From: an uncultured Paracoccus sp.
GTDB taxonomy: Bacteria > Pseudomonadota > Alphaproteobacteria > Rhodobacterales > Rhodobacteraceae
Direction: 5' to 3'
Length of the DNA stretch: 7,247 nt
Assembly: GCA_937859005.1 (NCBI GenBank)
Contig: CALLYR010000226.1
Span: forward strand, 1 to 7,247
The notes under the pieces are model-generated. The model saw only the letters and a list, made by a program, of their open reading frames with translations. It searched no databases and was not told where the DNA came from. Of the stretch, positions 1 through 6,697 are shown in pieces; position 1 is the first letter of the stretch; each line of letters begins with the position of its first letter. Both the position numbers and the translations under genes were made by a program.

Positions 1-1482
1 GTTGTGCCGGATGCCTCCCCCTCGGATGCAGACATCGCCAAGGCGCTGGCCGAACGCGAAGCCGCGGACATCCCGCCAGCGGACGCCGGTCAGCCGGATA
101 CTCAGCCCGCGAATGCGGTTCTGCCCAAGGAAGCGCCCAGGGAAGCGGATGGCTCTGCGGCATCCGCCGGCAAGGCTCCGGCAGATGTCGCCGTGAGCCC
201 CGCGCCCGATGGCTCGGCCACGCCTTCGGCCGATGATCTGGCGGCGGCGCTGGCGGCGTCGCAGGCGATTCCCGAAGCCTCGACCCCAGAGACCGCCGCC
301 GCGCGCGAGGCCGCGCAGGAAGCATCCGTCGCGCCCGTCGCCGCGCTGGTCGAGGAGAATGCGCCAGTGGTGGAATCAGAGACGACCAGGGTGACGACGG
401 AAAACAGCCGCAGCGCCACCGAGGATTTCGCCACCGACATCAGGGGCGCAGTCCGTTCCGGCGAAGACATTCCCGTCGTTGGCGGCCAAGCCGGACAAGG
501 ACAGGCCGGACAGGCCCCCGTTACCGTGACCCCGGCCCCTGCAGACGGCGTGCAGCAAGCCACCGAAGAGGACCGGGACGAAAGCCGCAGCCGTGACAGG
601 ACCGATGACCTGCTGGGCATCGCCCTGCCCGCGCTGGCCGGGCTGATCGCCGGACAGATGCTGTCGAACAACCGGCAGGTCACGCTGAACACCGGCGACC
701 GGGTGGTGGTGACGCGTCCTGACGGCAGCCAGGAAATCATCAAGGACGACAATGCCTTGCTGCAGCGGCCCGGATCGACCGTGCAGACGCAGGAATTCGC
801 CGACGGCTCGACCCGCACGGTCGTGACGCGAGAGGATGGCAGCCAGGTGGTGACGATCCGCGACCGCGACCTGCGCGTGCTGCGCCGGACGCTGGTCAAC
901 GTCGACGGGACCACGACCGCACTGATCGACGATACGACGCAGGTCGAACCCGTGGTGGTGTCGCAACTGCCTCCGCCCGCACAGCCCATTGCCGTGGCCC
1001 CCGGCCAGCAGTTGAGCGAATCGGAACTGCGCGACGCCCTGCGCCGCGAGGTCGACGTGAACCGGACCTTCACCCTGGGCCAGATTCGCAACATCCCCGA
1101 GGTGCGCGCGCTGGTCGCCCCGATCGACATCCAGGCGATCACCTTCGACACCGGCTCGGCGGCGATCAAGCCGGATCAGGCGCAGAAGCTGGCGACCCTG
1201 GGGCGGGTGATTTCGGAATGCGTCCGCTCGAACCCGGGCGAGATGTTCCTGATCGAGGGCCATACCGACAGCGTCGGCCAGGATGCGACCAACCTTGCGC
1301 TGTCGGATCGGCGGGCGGAATCGGTCGCGCTGGCGCTGACCGAGTTCTTTGACGTGCCGCCGGAAAACATGGTCGTGCAGGGCTATGGCGAGCAGTTCCT
1401 GAAGGTTCCGGCCGAAGGCGACGTGCGCGCCAACCGCCGCGCCGCGGTGCGCCGGATCACCGACCTGCTGGCGCGCAGCTGA
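1..1482 (+). CDS. OmpA-family envelope protein, C-terminal part (5' end outside window)
   Basis: The frame is open to the left edge, since codon 1-3 is a sense codon, so the GTG at 4 is probably not the true start and the signal peptide lies outside. Residues here are numbered from that GTG. Residues 1-195 are low-complexity, rich in Ala, Pro, Glu and Asp, and probably disordered. Two stretches in it resemble each other (about 5-24 and 73-92, pattern S..D-[IL]-A-x-ALA). A hydrophobic segment of about 17 residues (203-219) follows. Residues 225-310 carry repeated DGS/DGT turns between Val/Thr-rich strands (240, 267, 278, 301). The OmpA-like domain spans about 377-490, with GHTD (419-422), LSDRRA (433-438) and NRR (477-479). 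The Asp and Arg of the last two motifs normally bind meso-diaminopimelate in peptidoglycan. The product therefore probably ties the envelope to the cell wall. There is no eight-strand OmpA barrel in the visible part. It ends at a strong hairpin shared with the facing gene. Family placement is secure; the specific role is unknown. Confidence 0.9.
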   Translation, partial: VVPDASPSDADIAKALAEREAADIPPADAGQPDTQPANAVLPKEAPREADGSAASAGKAPADVAVSPAPDGSATPSADDLAAALAASQAIPEASTPETAAAREAAQEASVAPVAALVEENAPVVESETTRVTTENSRSATEDFATDIRGAVRSGEDIPVVGGQAGQGQAGQAPVTVTPAPADGVQQATEEDRDESRSRDRTDDLLGIALPALAGLIAGQMLSNNRQVTLNTGDRVVVTRPDGSQEIIKDDNALLQRPGSTVQTQEFADGSTRTVVTREDGSQVVTIRDRDLRVLRRTLVNVDGTTTALIDDTTQVEPVVVSQLPPPAQPIAVAPGQQLSESELRDALRREVDVNRTFTLGQIRNIPEVRALVAPIDIQAITFDTGSAAIKPDQAQKLATLGRVISECVRSNPGEMFLIEGHTDSVGQDATNLALSDRRAESVALALTEFFDVPPENMVVQGYGEQFLKVPAEGDVRANRRAAVRRITDLLARS

Positions 1483-1493
1483 CACGCCAGCCC

Positions 1494-1522
1494 AAAGGCC
1501 GCGGCATCGCCCGCGGCCTTTT
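1494..1522. terminator. Bidirectional rho-independent terminator
   Basis: An 11-bp perfect stem (1494-1504 with 1511-1521) has a GC-rich core GGCCGCGG/CCGCGGCC, flanking AAA/TTT and a 6-nt loop. On the plus strand it ends in four T (1519-1522), 12 nt after the OmpA-family stop codon. On the minus strand the A-tract gives a short U run, and the last base of the opposing gene's stop codon overlaps the hairpin edge. One structure can thus terminate both convergent transcripts. Confidence 0.85.
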
Positions 1523-2019
1523 CACTTGCGCTTCCAGATCGTGGACACCGCGGCAGTCCCGGCCAGCGCCGAGGCCGCCCGCCCCAGATCGAACCCCGGC
1601 AGCGCGGCAAAGGCATCGGCCAGCGCCGCCGCACCCGCGGCATCGGTGGGAATCAGCAGTGCCTCGCCTGCCTGCGTCTTCAGCCGCCAGTTGGCGCGAC
1701 CGTTCAGCCGCAGCAGCCGGATTTCAGTGACATCGCGCAGGGCGATCTCGCCCCCCAGGGCACGGGCGGCGTAAAAGCGGATCGCGCCCTCGTCCACCTC
1801 GACCAGCCCCGGCGCCGCCACGTCGCGGGCAAAGCTGCGCCGGCGCCAGGCGCCGAGGCCCCAGACCACGGCGACCGCGCCGATTGCCAGCCCCAGGGGC
1901 CGGAACACCAGCCCGCCCAGCGAGAAAACCCACAGCCCGGCAAGGGCGGTCAGCGCGGCGGCGATCACCTCGCGCCAGGGACGCAGGCGGTGGACCAGTT
2001 CGGGGCGGATCAGGGTCAT
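1522..2019 (-). CDS. Small membrane protein with two N-terminal helices and a PH-like tail (hypothetical)
   Basis: The product has 165 residues, and I do not recognise a named family with certainty. Two hydrophobic segments (about 17-37 and 39-58) are joined by a very short turn, so the protein probably forms a helical hairpin in the inner membrane. A basic cluster (WRRRSF, 57-63) follows, consistent with a cytoplasmic face. Residues 70-145 have the alternating pattern of bacterial PH-like domains, with a GGEIALRDVTEIRLLRL segment near 89-105. I chose the ATG at 2019 because it forms an ATGA overlap with the stop codon of the acetyltransferase gene and gives a sensible membrane protein. The longer open frame reaching 2289 only shadows that gene. 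It is the last gene of the dapE operon and probably depends on translational coupling, since no clear Shine-Dalgarno sequence is seen. Function unknown. Confidence 0.75.
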   Translation of the reverse strand: MTLIRPELVHRLRPWREVIAAALTALAGLWVFSLGGLVFRPLGLAIGAVAVVWGLGAWRRRSFARDVAAPGLVEVDEGAIRFYAARALGGEIALRDVTEIRLLRLNGRANWRLKTQAGEALLIPTDAAGAAALADAFAALPGFDLGRAASALAGTAAVSTIWKRK

Positions 2020-2417
2020 GGCGCCCGCATCATGTCGCGGTGAGGGATGCCCGCGTCGTCGTATTCGGGACCGAAGGCCGTGAAGCCCAGCTTTTCGTAA
2101 AAGCCAAGCGCGTGGGTCTGCGCGCCCAGCTTCGCCGTGGTCACGCCGGGAATGCGGCGCAACTCCTCCAGCGCGGCGCGGATCAGGGCCGCACCCAGGC
2201 CGGTGCCGCGCTTGGCGTCGATGTACGACTTCACGTACATGCCGTCCACCATGATGCGCGCCGTGCCGACCGGACGGCCGCCCGCCCATGCGAGCAGATG
2301 GATCGCGGTCGCGTCATGTTCGTCGCGTTCCAGTTCCTCAGGCACGTTCTGTTCCTGGACGAACACCGTCATGCGGATGGCAAGGCAGGCATCCAGGTCG
2401 GAGGTGACGGCGATCAT
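2016..2417 (-). CDS. GNAT-family N-acetyltransferase (ElaA/YjcF-like)
   Basis: The product is a 133-residue, single-domain GNAT protein, expected to move an acetyl group from acetyl-CoA to an amine on an unknown substrate in the cytoplasm. The N-terminal part has the R-x-x-VFV-x-EQ-NVP-x-E pattern (15-28) and the acidic ERDEHD segment (30-35) typical of this subfamily. GTARI (51-55) forms the central strand. The acetyl-CoA pyrophosphate loop is RGTGLG (70-75), and LGAQTHALGFYEKLGF (97-112) with PHRDM near the C-terminus completes the fold. The strand just before the CoA loop (about 57-69) reads less like the usual subfamily consensus, which may reflect substrate difference. The start at 2417 overlaps the dapE stop by four bases (ATGA), with GGACGG about 8 nt upstream inside dapE. 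Its place after dapE does not show that it acts in lysine synthesis. Confidence 0.87.
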   Translation of the reverse strand: MIAVTSDLDACLAIRMTVFVQEQNVPEELERDEHDATAIHLLAWAGGRPVGTARIMVDGMYVKSYIDAKRGTGLGAALIRAALEELRRIPGVTTAKLGAQTHALGFYEKLGFTAFGPEYDDAGIPHRDMMRAP

Positions 2418-3550
2418 GCGAAATACCGTCCAAGGATGGCCTGATAGATGTCCTTCAACTGCCGCACCTGCGCCGCGGGCACCCGTTCGTCCACCTGATG
2501 CATGAAGGCGCCGACCAGTCCGAATTCCAGCACCGGGCAGTGATCCTTGACGAAGCGCGCATCCGACGTGCCGCCCGAGGTGGACAGGACCGGCGTGATC
2601 CCGGTATGCCGCGCCACGACCCCGGACACCAGTTCCACGAAAGGACCGGGCTGGGTGACGAAGCTTTCGCCGGAAATCGTGACCTCGACCCCGATGCGGA
2701 CGCCGGTTTCATCCGCGACGGCTGCCGCGCGGTCGCGCAGCATCGCGGTCAGGCTGGCGCCCGTATGCGCGTCGTTGAAGCGGATGTTGACGGTCGCCGT
2801 CGCCCGTTCCGGGATCACGTTCGAGGCCGGGTTGCCGCAGTCGATGGTCGTGACCTGCAGGCCCGAGGGGTCGAAATGCGCCGTGCCCCCATCCAGCGGC
2901 TGCGCCGTCAGATCGCCTAGCAGCCGCACCAGCGCATGCAGCGGGTTCAGCGCGCGGTGCGGATAGGCGGCGTGGCCCTGCTTGCCCGTGGCGGTGAACT
3001 CGGCGGTCAGGCTGCCGCGGCGGCCGATCTTGATCATCTCGCCCAGGACCTGCGGGTTCGACGGCTCGCCCACGATGCAGACATCCATCCGCTCGCCATT
3101 CTCGCGCATCCAGTCGAGGATGGCGGTGGTGCCGTCGCAGGACGGGCCCTCCTCGTCCCCGGTGATGGTCAGGATCAGCGCGCCGTCGGGCGGGGTTTCG
3201 GTGACGAAATCCACAGCAGCAGCGACAAAGGCCGCCACGCCGGATTTCATGTCCGTGGCGCCCCGCCCCCAGATCGTGCCGTCGATGACCGCGCCGGAAA
3301 ACGGCGGATGCGTCCAGCTTGCCGGATCGCCGGGCGGGACCACATCCGTGTGCCCGTTGAAGCCGAAGGTTCTTGCCCCCTTCGTCCCCCACCGTGCGAA
3401 CAGGTTGGGCGTGCCGTTCCGGTCCACGCGGCGGCATTCGAACCCCGCCTGCTCCAGCACCGACCGGATCAGGGTCAGCGCGCCGCCTTCGTCCGGCGTG
3501 ACAGAGGGGCAGCGGATCAGGCGGGCGGTCAGGTCGGCGGCGTCGGTCAT
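2414..3550 (-). CDS. dapE: Succinyl-diaminopimelate desuccinylase
   Basis: DapE hydrolyses N-succinyl-LL-2,6-diaminopimelate to succinate and LL-diaminopimelate, a late step towards meso-diaminopimelate for peptidoglycan and lysine. It is a cytoplasmic di-zinc M20 peptidase. The 378 residues match the usual length (about 375). Metal and catalytic residues are in order: HTD at 67-69 (His67), Asp100 in RGATDMK, GDEE at 131-134 (Glu133 as general base, Glu134 as ligand), Glu162 in GEPS and His351 in FMHQVDERV. The dimerisation domain lies about 178-290. I chose the ATG at 3550 because the product then begins MTDAADLTARLIRCPSVTP, as family members do; a TTG at 3565 would add five residues. The gene starts 4 nt after the stop of the permease gene and ends in a 4-base overlap with the acetyltransferase gene, so it sits inside an operon. 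Confidence 0.96.
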   Translation of the reverse strand: MTDAADLTARLIRCPSVTPDEGGALTLIRSVLEQAGFECRRVDRNGTPNLFARWGTKGARTFGFNGHTDVVPPGDPASWTHPPFSGAVIDGTIWGRGATDMKSGVAAFVAAAVDFVTETPPDGALILTITGDEEGPSCDGTTAILDWMRENGERMDVCIVGEPSNPQVLGEMIKIGRRGSLTAEFTATGKQGHAAYPHRALNPLHALVRLLGDLTAQPLDGGTAHFDPSGLQVTTIDCGNPASNVIPERATATVNIRFNDAHTGASLTAMLRDRAAAVADETGVRIGVEVTISGESFVTQPGPFVELVSGVVARHTGITPVLSTSGGTSDARFVKDHCPVLEFGLVGAFMHQVDERVPAAQVRQLKDIYQAILGRYFA

Positions 3551-3554
3551 CGTC

Positions 3555-4313
3555 TCACATTGCAAGGCTGCGGCGGATCAGGTTGGCGCCGGTCAGCACC
3601 AGCAGGATCAGTGTCCAACGGCGAAACTGCACCACGTCCAGCCGGTCCTGCAAGGCAAAGCCCAGCGCCATGCCCGCAATCGCCGGCACCGCCATCGCCG
3701 CCGACAGGGGAATCGTCTGCGCATTCAGGATGCCGGACACCAGATGCGCCACCGTCAGCGACACCGCCCCCAGCAGGAACACGATTCCCTGCACCCGCAG
3801 CTGTTCCTGTTTCGGCGCCCCGATCGACAGCAGATAGACGATCAGCGGCGGCCCCCAGATGCCGGAAATCCCGCCATAAAGCCCGCCGATGACGCCGCTT
3901 GCGATCTCCGCGCGGCGGCGGTGATGGATGGGCAGCGCCAGCGGCCGCCCCGATAGTTGCCACAGCGCAAATGCCAGGATCGGAGCGCCCAGCGCCCCGA
4001 ACATCACCGGCTGCGGGATCTCGCGGGCGAAGCGGGCCGAGACGAAGATGAACAGCATCACCATCGCGATATGCCAGCCATAGCGGCGGGTCGAATCCCA
4101 GGCCGCCCCAAGCCCCTGCCGCCCGGCCTGCTGGATGTTCGTCGCCAGCGTCGGCAGGATCAGCAGTGCCAGCGCCGTCTGCGCGTCCAGGAACGAGGCA
4201 AAGGCCGACATCATGATCATCGGCATGGCAAAGCCGACCGCGCCCTTGACGAAGCCCGCCCCCAGCGTCACCGCCGCCGCCAGCCAGAACAGAGCGGGGT
4301 CCATGCCGACCAT
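3555..4313 (-). CDS. TauE/SafE-family sulfite exporter-like permease
   Basis: The product is an integral inner-membrane protein of 252 residues, mostly hydrophobic, with about seven to eight predicted helices. It shows the internal duplication of the TauE/SafE (formerly DUF81) family: GFVKGAVGFAMP near 20-31 in the first half and GGLYGGISGIWGPPLIVYLL near 143-162 in the second. The two halves are joined by a basic loop (HHRRRAE, 130-136). Members export sulfite, sulfoacetate or other organic anions, but the substrate cannot be read from this sequence. I prefer the ATG at 4313, with AGGG about 9 nt upstream; ATGs at 4304 and 4331 are possible, and longer frames run into the inverted repeat. 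It is the first gene of the operon, 4 nt ahead of dapE, so it may set dapE expression. No sulfur-metabolism genes lie nearby. Confidence 0.88.
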   Translation of the reverse strand: MVGMDPALFWLAAAVTLGAGFVKGAVGFAMPMIMMSAFASFLDAQTALALLILPTLATNIQQAGRQGLGAAWDSTRRYGWHIAMVMLFIFVSARFAREIPQPVMFGALGAPILAFALWQLSGRPLALPIHHRRRAEIASGVIGGLYGGISGIWGPPLIVYLLSIGAPKQEQLRVQGIVFLLGAVSLTVAHLVSGILNAQTIPLSAAMAVPAIAGMALGFALQDRLDVVQFRRWTLILLVLTGANLIRRSLAM

Positions 4314-4371
4314 CCGCCGGACCCTAGCCATCCGCCGCGCCGCCACAAGGGGCGATCGCGGCGCAAAGACA

Positions 4372-4421
4372 TGCGCAACTATGCTGCGCGATCCCGCGTC
4401 GCTGCGCAGCATAGTTGCGCT
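4372..4421. promoter_or_regulatory. Perfect 17-bp inverted repeat between divergent genes, candidate paired operator
   Basis: GCGCAACTATGCTGCGC at 4373-4389 recurs exactly in inverted orientation at 4404-4420, separated by 14 nt. Each arm is a near-palindrome (GCGCA-N7-TGCGC), and both sites are preceded by T. Their centres (4381 and 4412) are 31 bp apart, close to three helical turns, so two dimers would bind the same DNA face. The element lies about 50 nt upstream of the mcd start codon and about 60 nt upstream of the permease start. It lacks a following T-run in either direction, which argues against a simple terminator. A transcript crossing it would still form a strong hairpin. Ethylmalonyl-CoA pathway genes in this group are known to be controlled by ScfR/RamB-type regulators, but I cannot assign a protein to this site. 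No convincing -35/-10 pair was found in the 157-bp gap. Confidence 0.6.
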
Positions 4422-4470
4422 GCACCTGCGAAGGCGCTAGGGCTGCCGCAAGGCCGCAAAGGATTCCGCC

Positions 4471-6129
4471 ATGACCGTTCACAGCCTGCCGACCACTTCC
4501 GCCGCCCCCGCCCTGACGCCGGACGCCGCCCGTGCCGTCCTGCCGGAACTGGACTCCCTGATGACCCGCGCGACCGACGCCCTGCGCGCCCGCGTCGCGC
4601 CCGGTGGCAAGGTCGAGGCCGGTCTGCTGGAAATCGACCAGCATGCCGCCCATGCGCTGTCGTGGCTGGCAACTTACGTCGAATCGCTGCGGCAGATGTC
4701 GGCCTGGGCCGACCGGCTGGGGGAACGGGGTGCGTTCGGCGACATCGAATCGCTGATTCTGCAGATCGGTTTCGGCGAATACCTGACCCAGATCGCCGGC
4801 GGCATCCCGATGAGCCAGACCGAGTTCGCCCGCCTGTCCGACATGGGCGTGGACTGGCAGCCCTCGGACGCCGCGCGCGCCGCGATGGGGGGCAACACCC
4901 CCGCCGCCCGCGCCCGGCTGGCAGCGCTGATGCAGGACAACCAGGGCCGCGCGACCTTTGGCGCGACCGGCTTGGACGAGGATCTGGAGATGATCCGCGA
5001 CCAGTTCCGCCGCTATGCCGACGACCGGGTGATTCCGAACGCCCACGGCTGGCACCTGAAGGACGAGCTGATCCCGATCGAGATCATCCGCGAACTGGCG
5101 GATCTCGGCGTCTTCGGCCTGACCATCCCCGAGGAATACGGCGGCCTTGGCCTGTCGAAAGCCAGCATGGTCGTCGTCAGCGAAGAGTTGTCGCGCGGCT
5201 ATATCGGCGTGGGCAGCCTTGGCACGCGGTCCGAGATCGCGGCCGAACTGATCCTGTGCGGCGGCACGCCCGAGCAGAAGGAACACTGGCTGCCCAAGCT
5301 CGCCAGCGCGGAAATCCTGCCGACGGCGGTGTTCACCGAACCCAACACCGGGTCCGACCTGGGCAGCCTGCGCACCCGCGCCGTGCGCACCGACGAGGGA
5401 TGGGAGATCACCGGCAACAAGACCTGGATCACCCATGCCGCGCGCACCCATGTGATGACGCTGCTGGCGCGCACCGACCCCGACACGACCGACTGGCGCG
5501 GCCTGTCAATGTTCCTGGCCGAAAAAACCCCCGGCACGGACGCCGACCCCTTCCCCACCCCCGGCATGACGGGCGGAGAGATCGAGGTGCTGGGCTATCG
5601 CGGCATGAAGGAATACGAGATCGGCTTCGACGGCTTCAAGGTCAAGGCCGACAACCTGCTGGGCGGGCAGCCCGGACAGGGCTTCAAGCAGCTGATGCAG
5701 ACCTTCGAATCCGCCCGCATCCAGACCGCCGCCCGCGCGATCGGGGTGGCGCAGTCTGCGCTGGAAATCGGGATGCAGTATGCGCTGGACCGCAAGCAGT
5801 TCGGCAAACCGCTGATCGAGTTTCCGCGCGTCGCCGACAAGCTGGCGATGATGGCGGTGGAAATCATGATCGCGCGCCAGCTGACCTATCATTCCGCTTG
5901 GCAGAAGGACCACGACAGGCGCTGCGACCTTGAGGCCGGGATGGCCAAGCTGCTGGGCGCGCGCGTGGCCTGGGCCGCGGCCGACAATGCCCTCCAGATC
6001 CACGGCGGCAACGGATTCGCGCTGGAATACACGATCAGCCGGGTGCTGTGCGACGCGCGCATCCTCAACATCTTCGAGGGCGCGGCGGAAATCCAGGCGC
6101 AGGTCATCGCGCGGCGGCTGCTGGGGTGA
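4471..6129 (+). CDS. mcd: (2S)-methylsuccinyl-CoA dehydrogenase
   Basis: Mcd oxidises (2S)-methylsuccinyl-CoA to mesaconyl-CoA in the ethylmalonyl-CoA pathway for growth on acetate and other C2 units, passing electrons from FAD to ETF. The 552 residues exceed an ordinary acyl-CoA dehydrogenase (about 380) by an N-terminal extension of roughly 165 residues, the hallmark of Mcd, which mimics the dimer-dimer interface of tetrameric relatives. The acyl-CoA dehydrogenase core runs from about 167 to 552. It contains IPEEYGGLGLS (219-229), the FAD/substrate signature AVFTEPNTGSDLGSLRT (286-302), NKTWITHA (316-323), DRKQFGKPL (440-448), QIHGGNGF (509-516) and the terminal FEGAAEIQ with the likely catalytic base Glu536. 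A Shine-Dalgarno AAAGGA (4458-4463) stands 7 nt before the ATG. The gene is monocistronic here, with no other pathway gene in view. A related dicarboxylyl-CoA dehydrogenase is the main alternative. Confidence 0.92.
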   Translation: MTVHSLPTTSAAPALTPDAARAVLPELDSLMTRATDALRARVAPGGKVEAGLLEIDQHAAHALSWLATYVESLRQMSAWADRLGERGAFGDIESLILQIGFGEYLTQIAGGIPMSQTEFARLSDMGVDWQPSDAARAAMGGNTPAARARLAALMQDNQGRATFGATGLDEDLEMIRDQFRRYADDRVIPNAHGWHLKDELIPIEIIRELADLGVFGLTIPEEYGGLGLSKASMVVVSEELSRGYIGVGSLGTRSEIAAELILCGGTPEQKEHWLPKLASAEILPTAVFTEPNTGSDLGSLRTRAVRTDEGWEITGNKTWITHAARTHVMTLLARTDPDTTDWRGLSMFLAEKTPGTDADPFPTPGMTGGEIEVLGYRGMKEYEIGFDGFKVKADNLLGGQPGQGFKQLMQTFESARIQTAARAIGVAQSALEIGMQYALDRKQFGKPLIEFPRVADKLAMMAVEIMIARQLTYHSAWQKDHDRRCDLEAGMAKLLGARVAWAAADNALQIHGGNGFALEYTISRVLCDARILNIFEGAAEIQAQVIARRLLG

Positions 6130-6175
6130 CCCGGCAACACACGGGCGGCTTTCCATATCGTGACGGGCGCGCGGC

Positions 6176-6203
6176 TTGCCTTCATGCCCCTGGGGAGTAT
6201 CGA
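6176..6203 (+). promoter_or_regulatory. Weak candidate promoter for the META-domain lipoprotein gene
   Basis: TTGCCT (6176-6181) and TATCGA (6198-6203) are separated by 16 nt, giving four and three matches to the housekeeping consensus. The expected leader would be about 58 nt. The mcd-to-lipoprotein gap (6130-6267) shows no clear terminator, so read-through from mcd is equally possible. Confidence 0.2.
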
Positions 6204-6267
6204 AGGGAACGGCCGCCGCACCTGCCGCGTTCGGCCAGAACTTTGTTTCCATTGGGGGTTCTGGAAC

Positions 6268-6690
6268 ATGCAGACTGTCATCCGCCTGACCGCAGCCGCC
6301 GCAGCACTGGCCGCGCTTGCCGCCTGCGAGGATCAGGGCGCGGCCCCCGGCCCCGTCTCCGGCTCTGAAGGCGGGGTGCCTTACGGCACCTATACGCTGG
6401 TGGGCTTCGGGAAAGAGGCCGTGCCCACCCGCGACGCCAGCTTGCGGCTGCAGCCGGGCACGATTTCCGGCAAGGGGCCGTGCAACACCTATACCGCGAC
6501 CAACGCCGCCACCCTGCCCGACATCCGCATCAGCGTGATGAACTGGACCGACATTCCCTGCGGCGCCCACAAGGGCTTCGAGGGCCGGTTCTTCGACGCC
6601 CTGACCCAGGCGCAGCAGGCGCAATGGCAGGGGGGCGTGCTGAAGATCATCGGCCCGACCTATATGACGCTGGAACGGACCGGCAACTGA
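6268..6690 (+). CDS. META-domain (HslJ-like) lipoprotein
   Basis: The precursor has 140 residues. Its N-terminus is a lipoprotein signal: one Arg (6), an Ala/Leu-rich core and the lipobox LAAC at 17-20, making Cys20 the lipidated residue. Asp22 is at +2 of the mature protein, the position that favours inner-membrane retention in enterobacteria; that rule may not hold in alphaproteobacteria. A flexible Gly/Pro/Ser-rich linker (23-38) leads into a META domain (about 40-138): YTLVGF, LRLQPGTISGKGPCNTYTA (Cys72), the W-T-x-x-x-C element ending at Cys98, and a GGVLKI strand before the C-terminus. HslJ, the best-known relative, is linked to novobiocin resistance and heat shock; the role here is unknown. 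I chose the ATG at 6268 because it opens the signal peptide and has GGGGG 9 nt upstream; the in-frame GTG at 6160 would bury the signal. It faces recO with a 7-nt gap. Confidence 0.85.
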   Translation: MQTVIRLTAAAAALAALAACEDQGAAPGPVSGSEGGVPYGTYTLVGFGKEAVPTRDASLRLQPGTISGKGPCNTYTATNAATLPDIRISVMNWTDIPCGAHKGFEGRFFDALTQAQQAQWQGGVLKIIGPTYMTLERTGN

Positions 6691-6697
6691 CGGGCGC

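Noticed and set aside
102..1485. Long minus-strand open frames (102-1169 and 376-1485) opposite the OmpA-family gene
   Set aside because: They arise from high GC and codon bias. Their products are Arg/Ser/Gly-rich without recognisable motifs, while the plus-strand frame has a clear OmpA domain.
2020..2289. Upstream extension of the small membrane-protein gene to 2289
   Set aside because: The added residues lie wholly inside the acetyltransferase gene, look like frame-shadow composition, and the ATG at 2019 forms a typical ATGA overlap.
4373..4420. Inverted repeat as a transposon end or CRISPR unit
   Set aside because: There is a single pair of arms with a 14-nt spacer, no transposase gene, no target duplication and no further repeats. 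It sits neatly in a divergent promoter region.
3957..5933. A 1977-nt plus-strand frame crossing the permease gene, the divergent gap and much of mcd
   Set aside because: It is Arg/Pro-rich throughout, covers two well-supported genes in other frames or strands and shows no domain.
6160..6267. GTG start at 6160 giving a 36-residue longer lipoprotein
   Set aside because: The extension would place the signal peptide inside the protein. The ATG at 6268 begins directly with a lipoprotein signal and has a G-rich ribosome-binding site.
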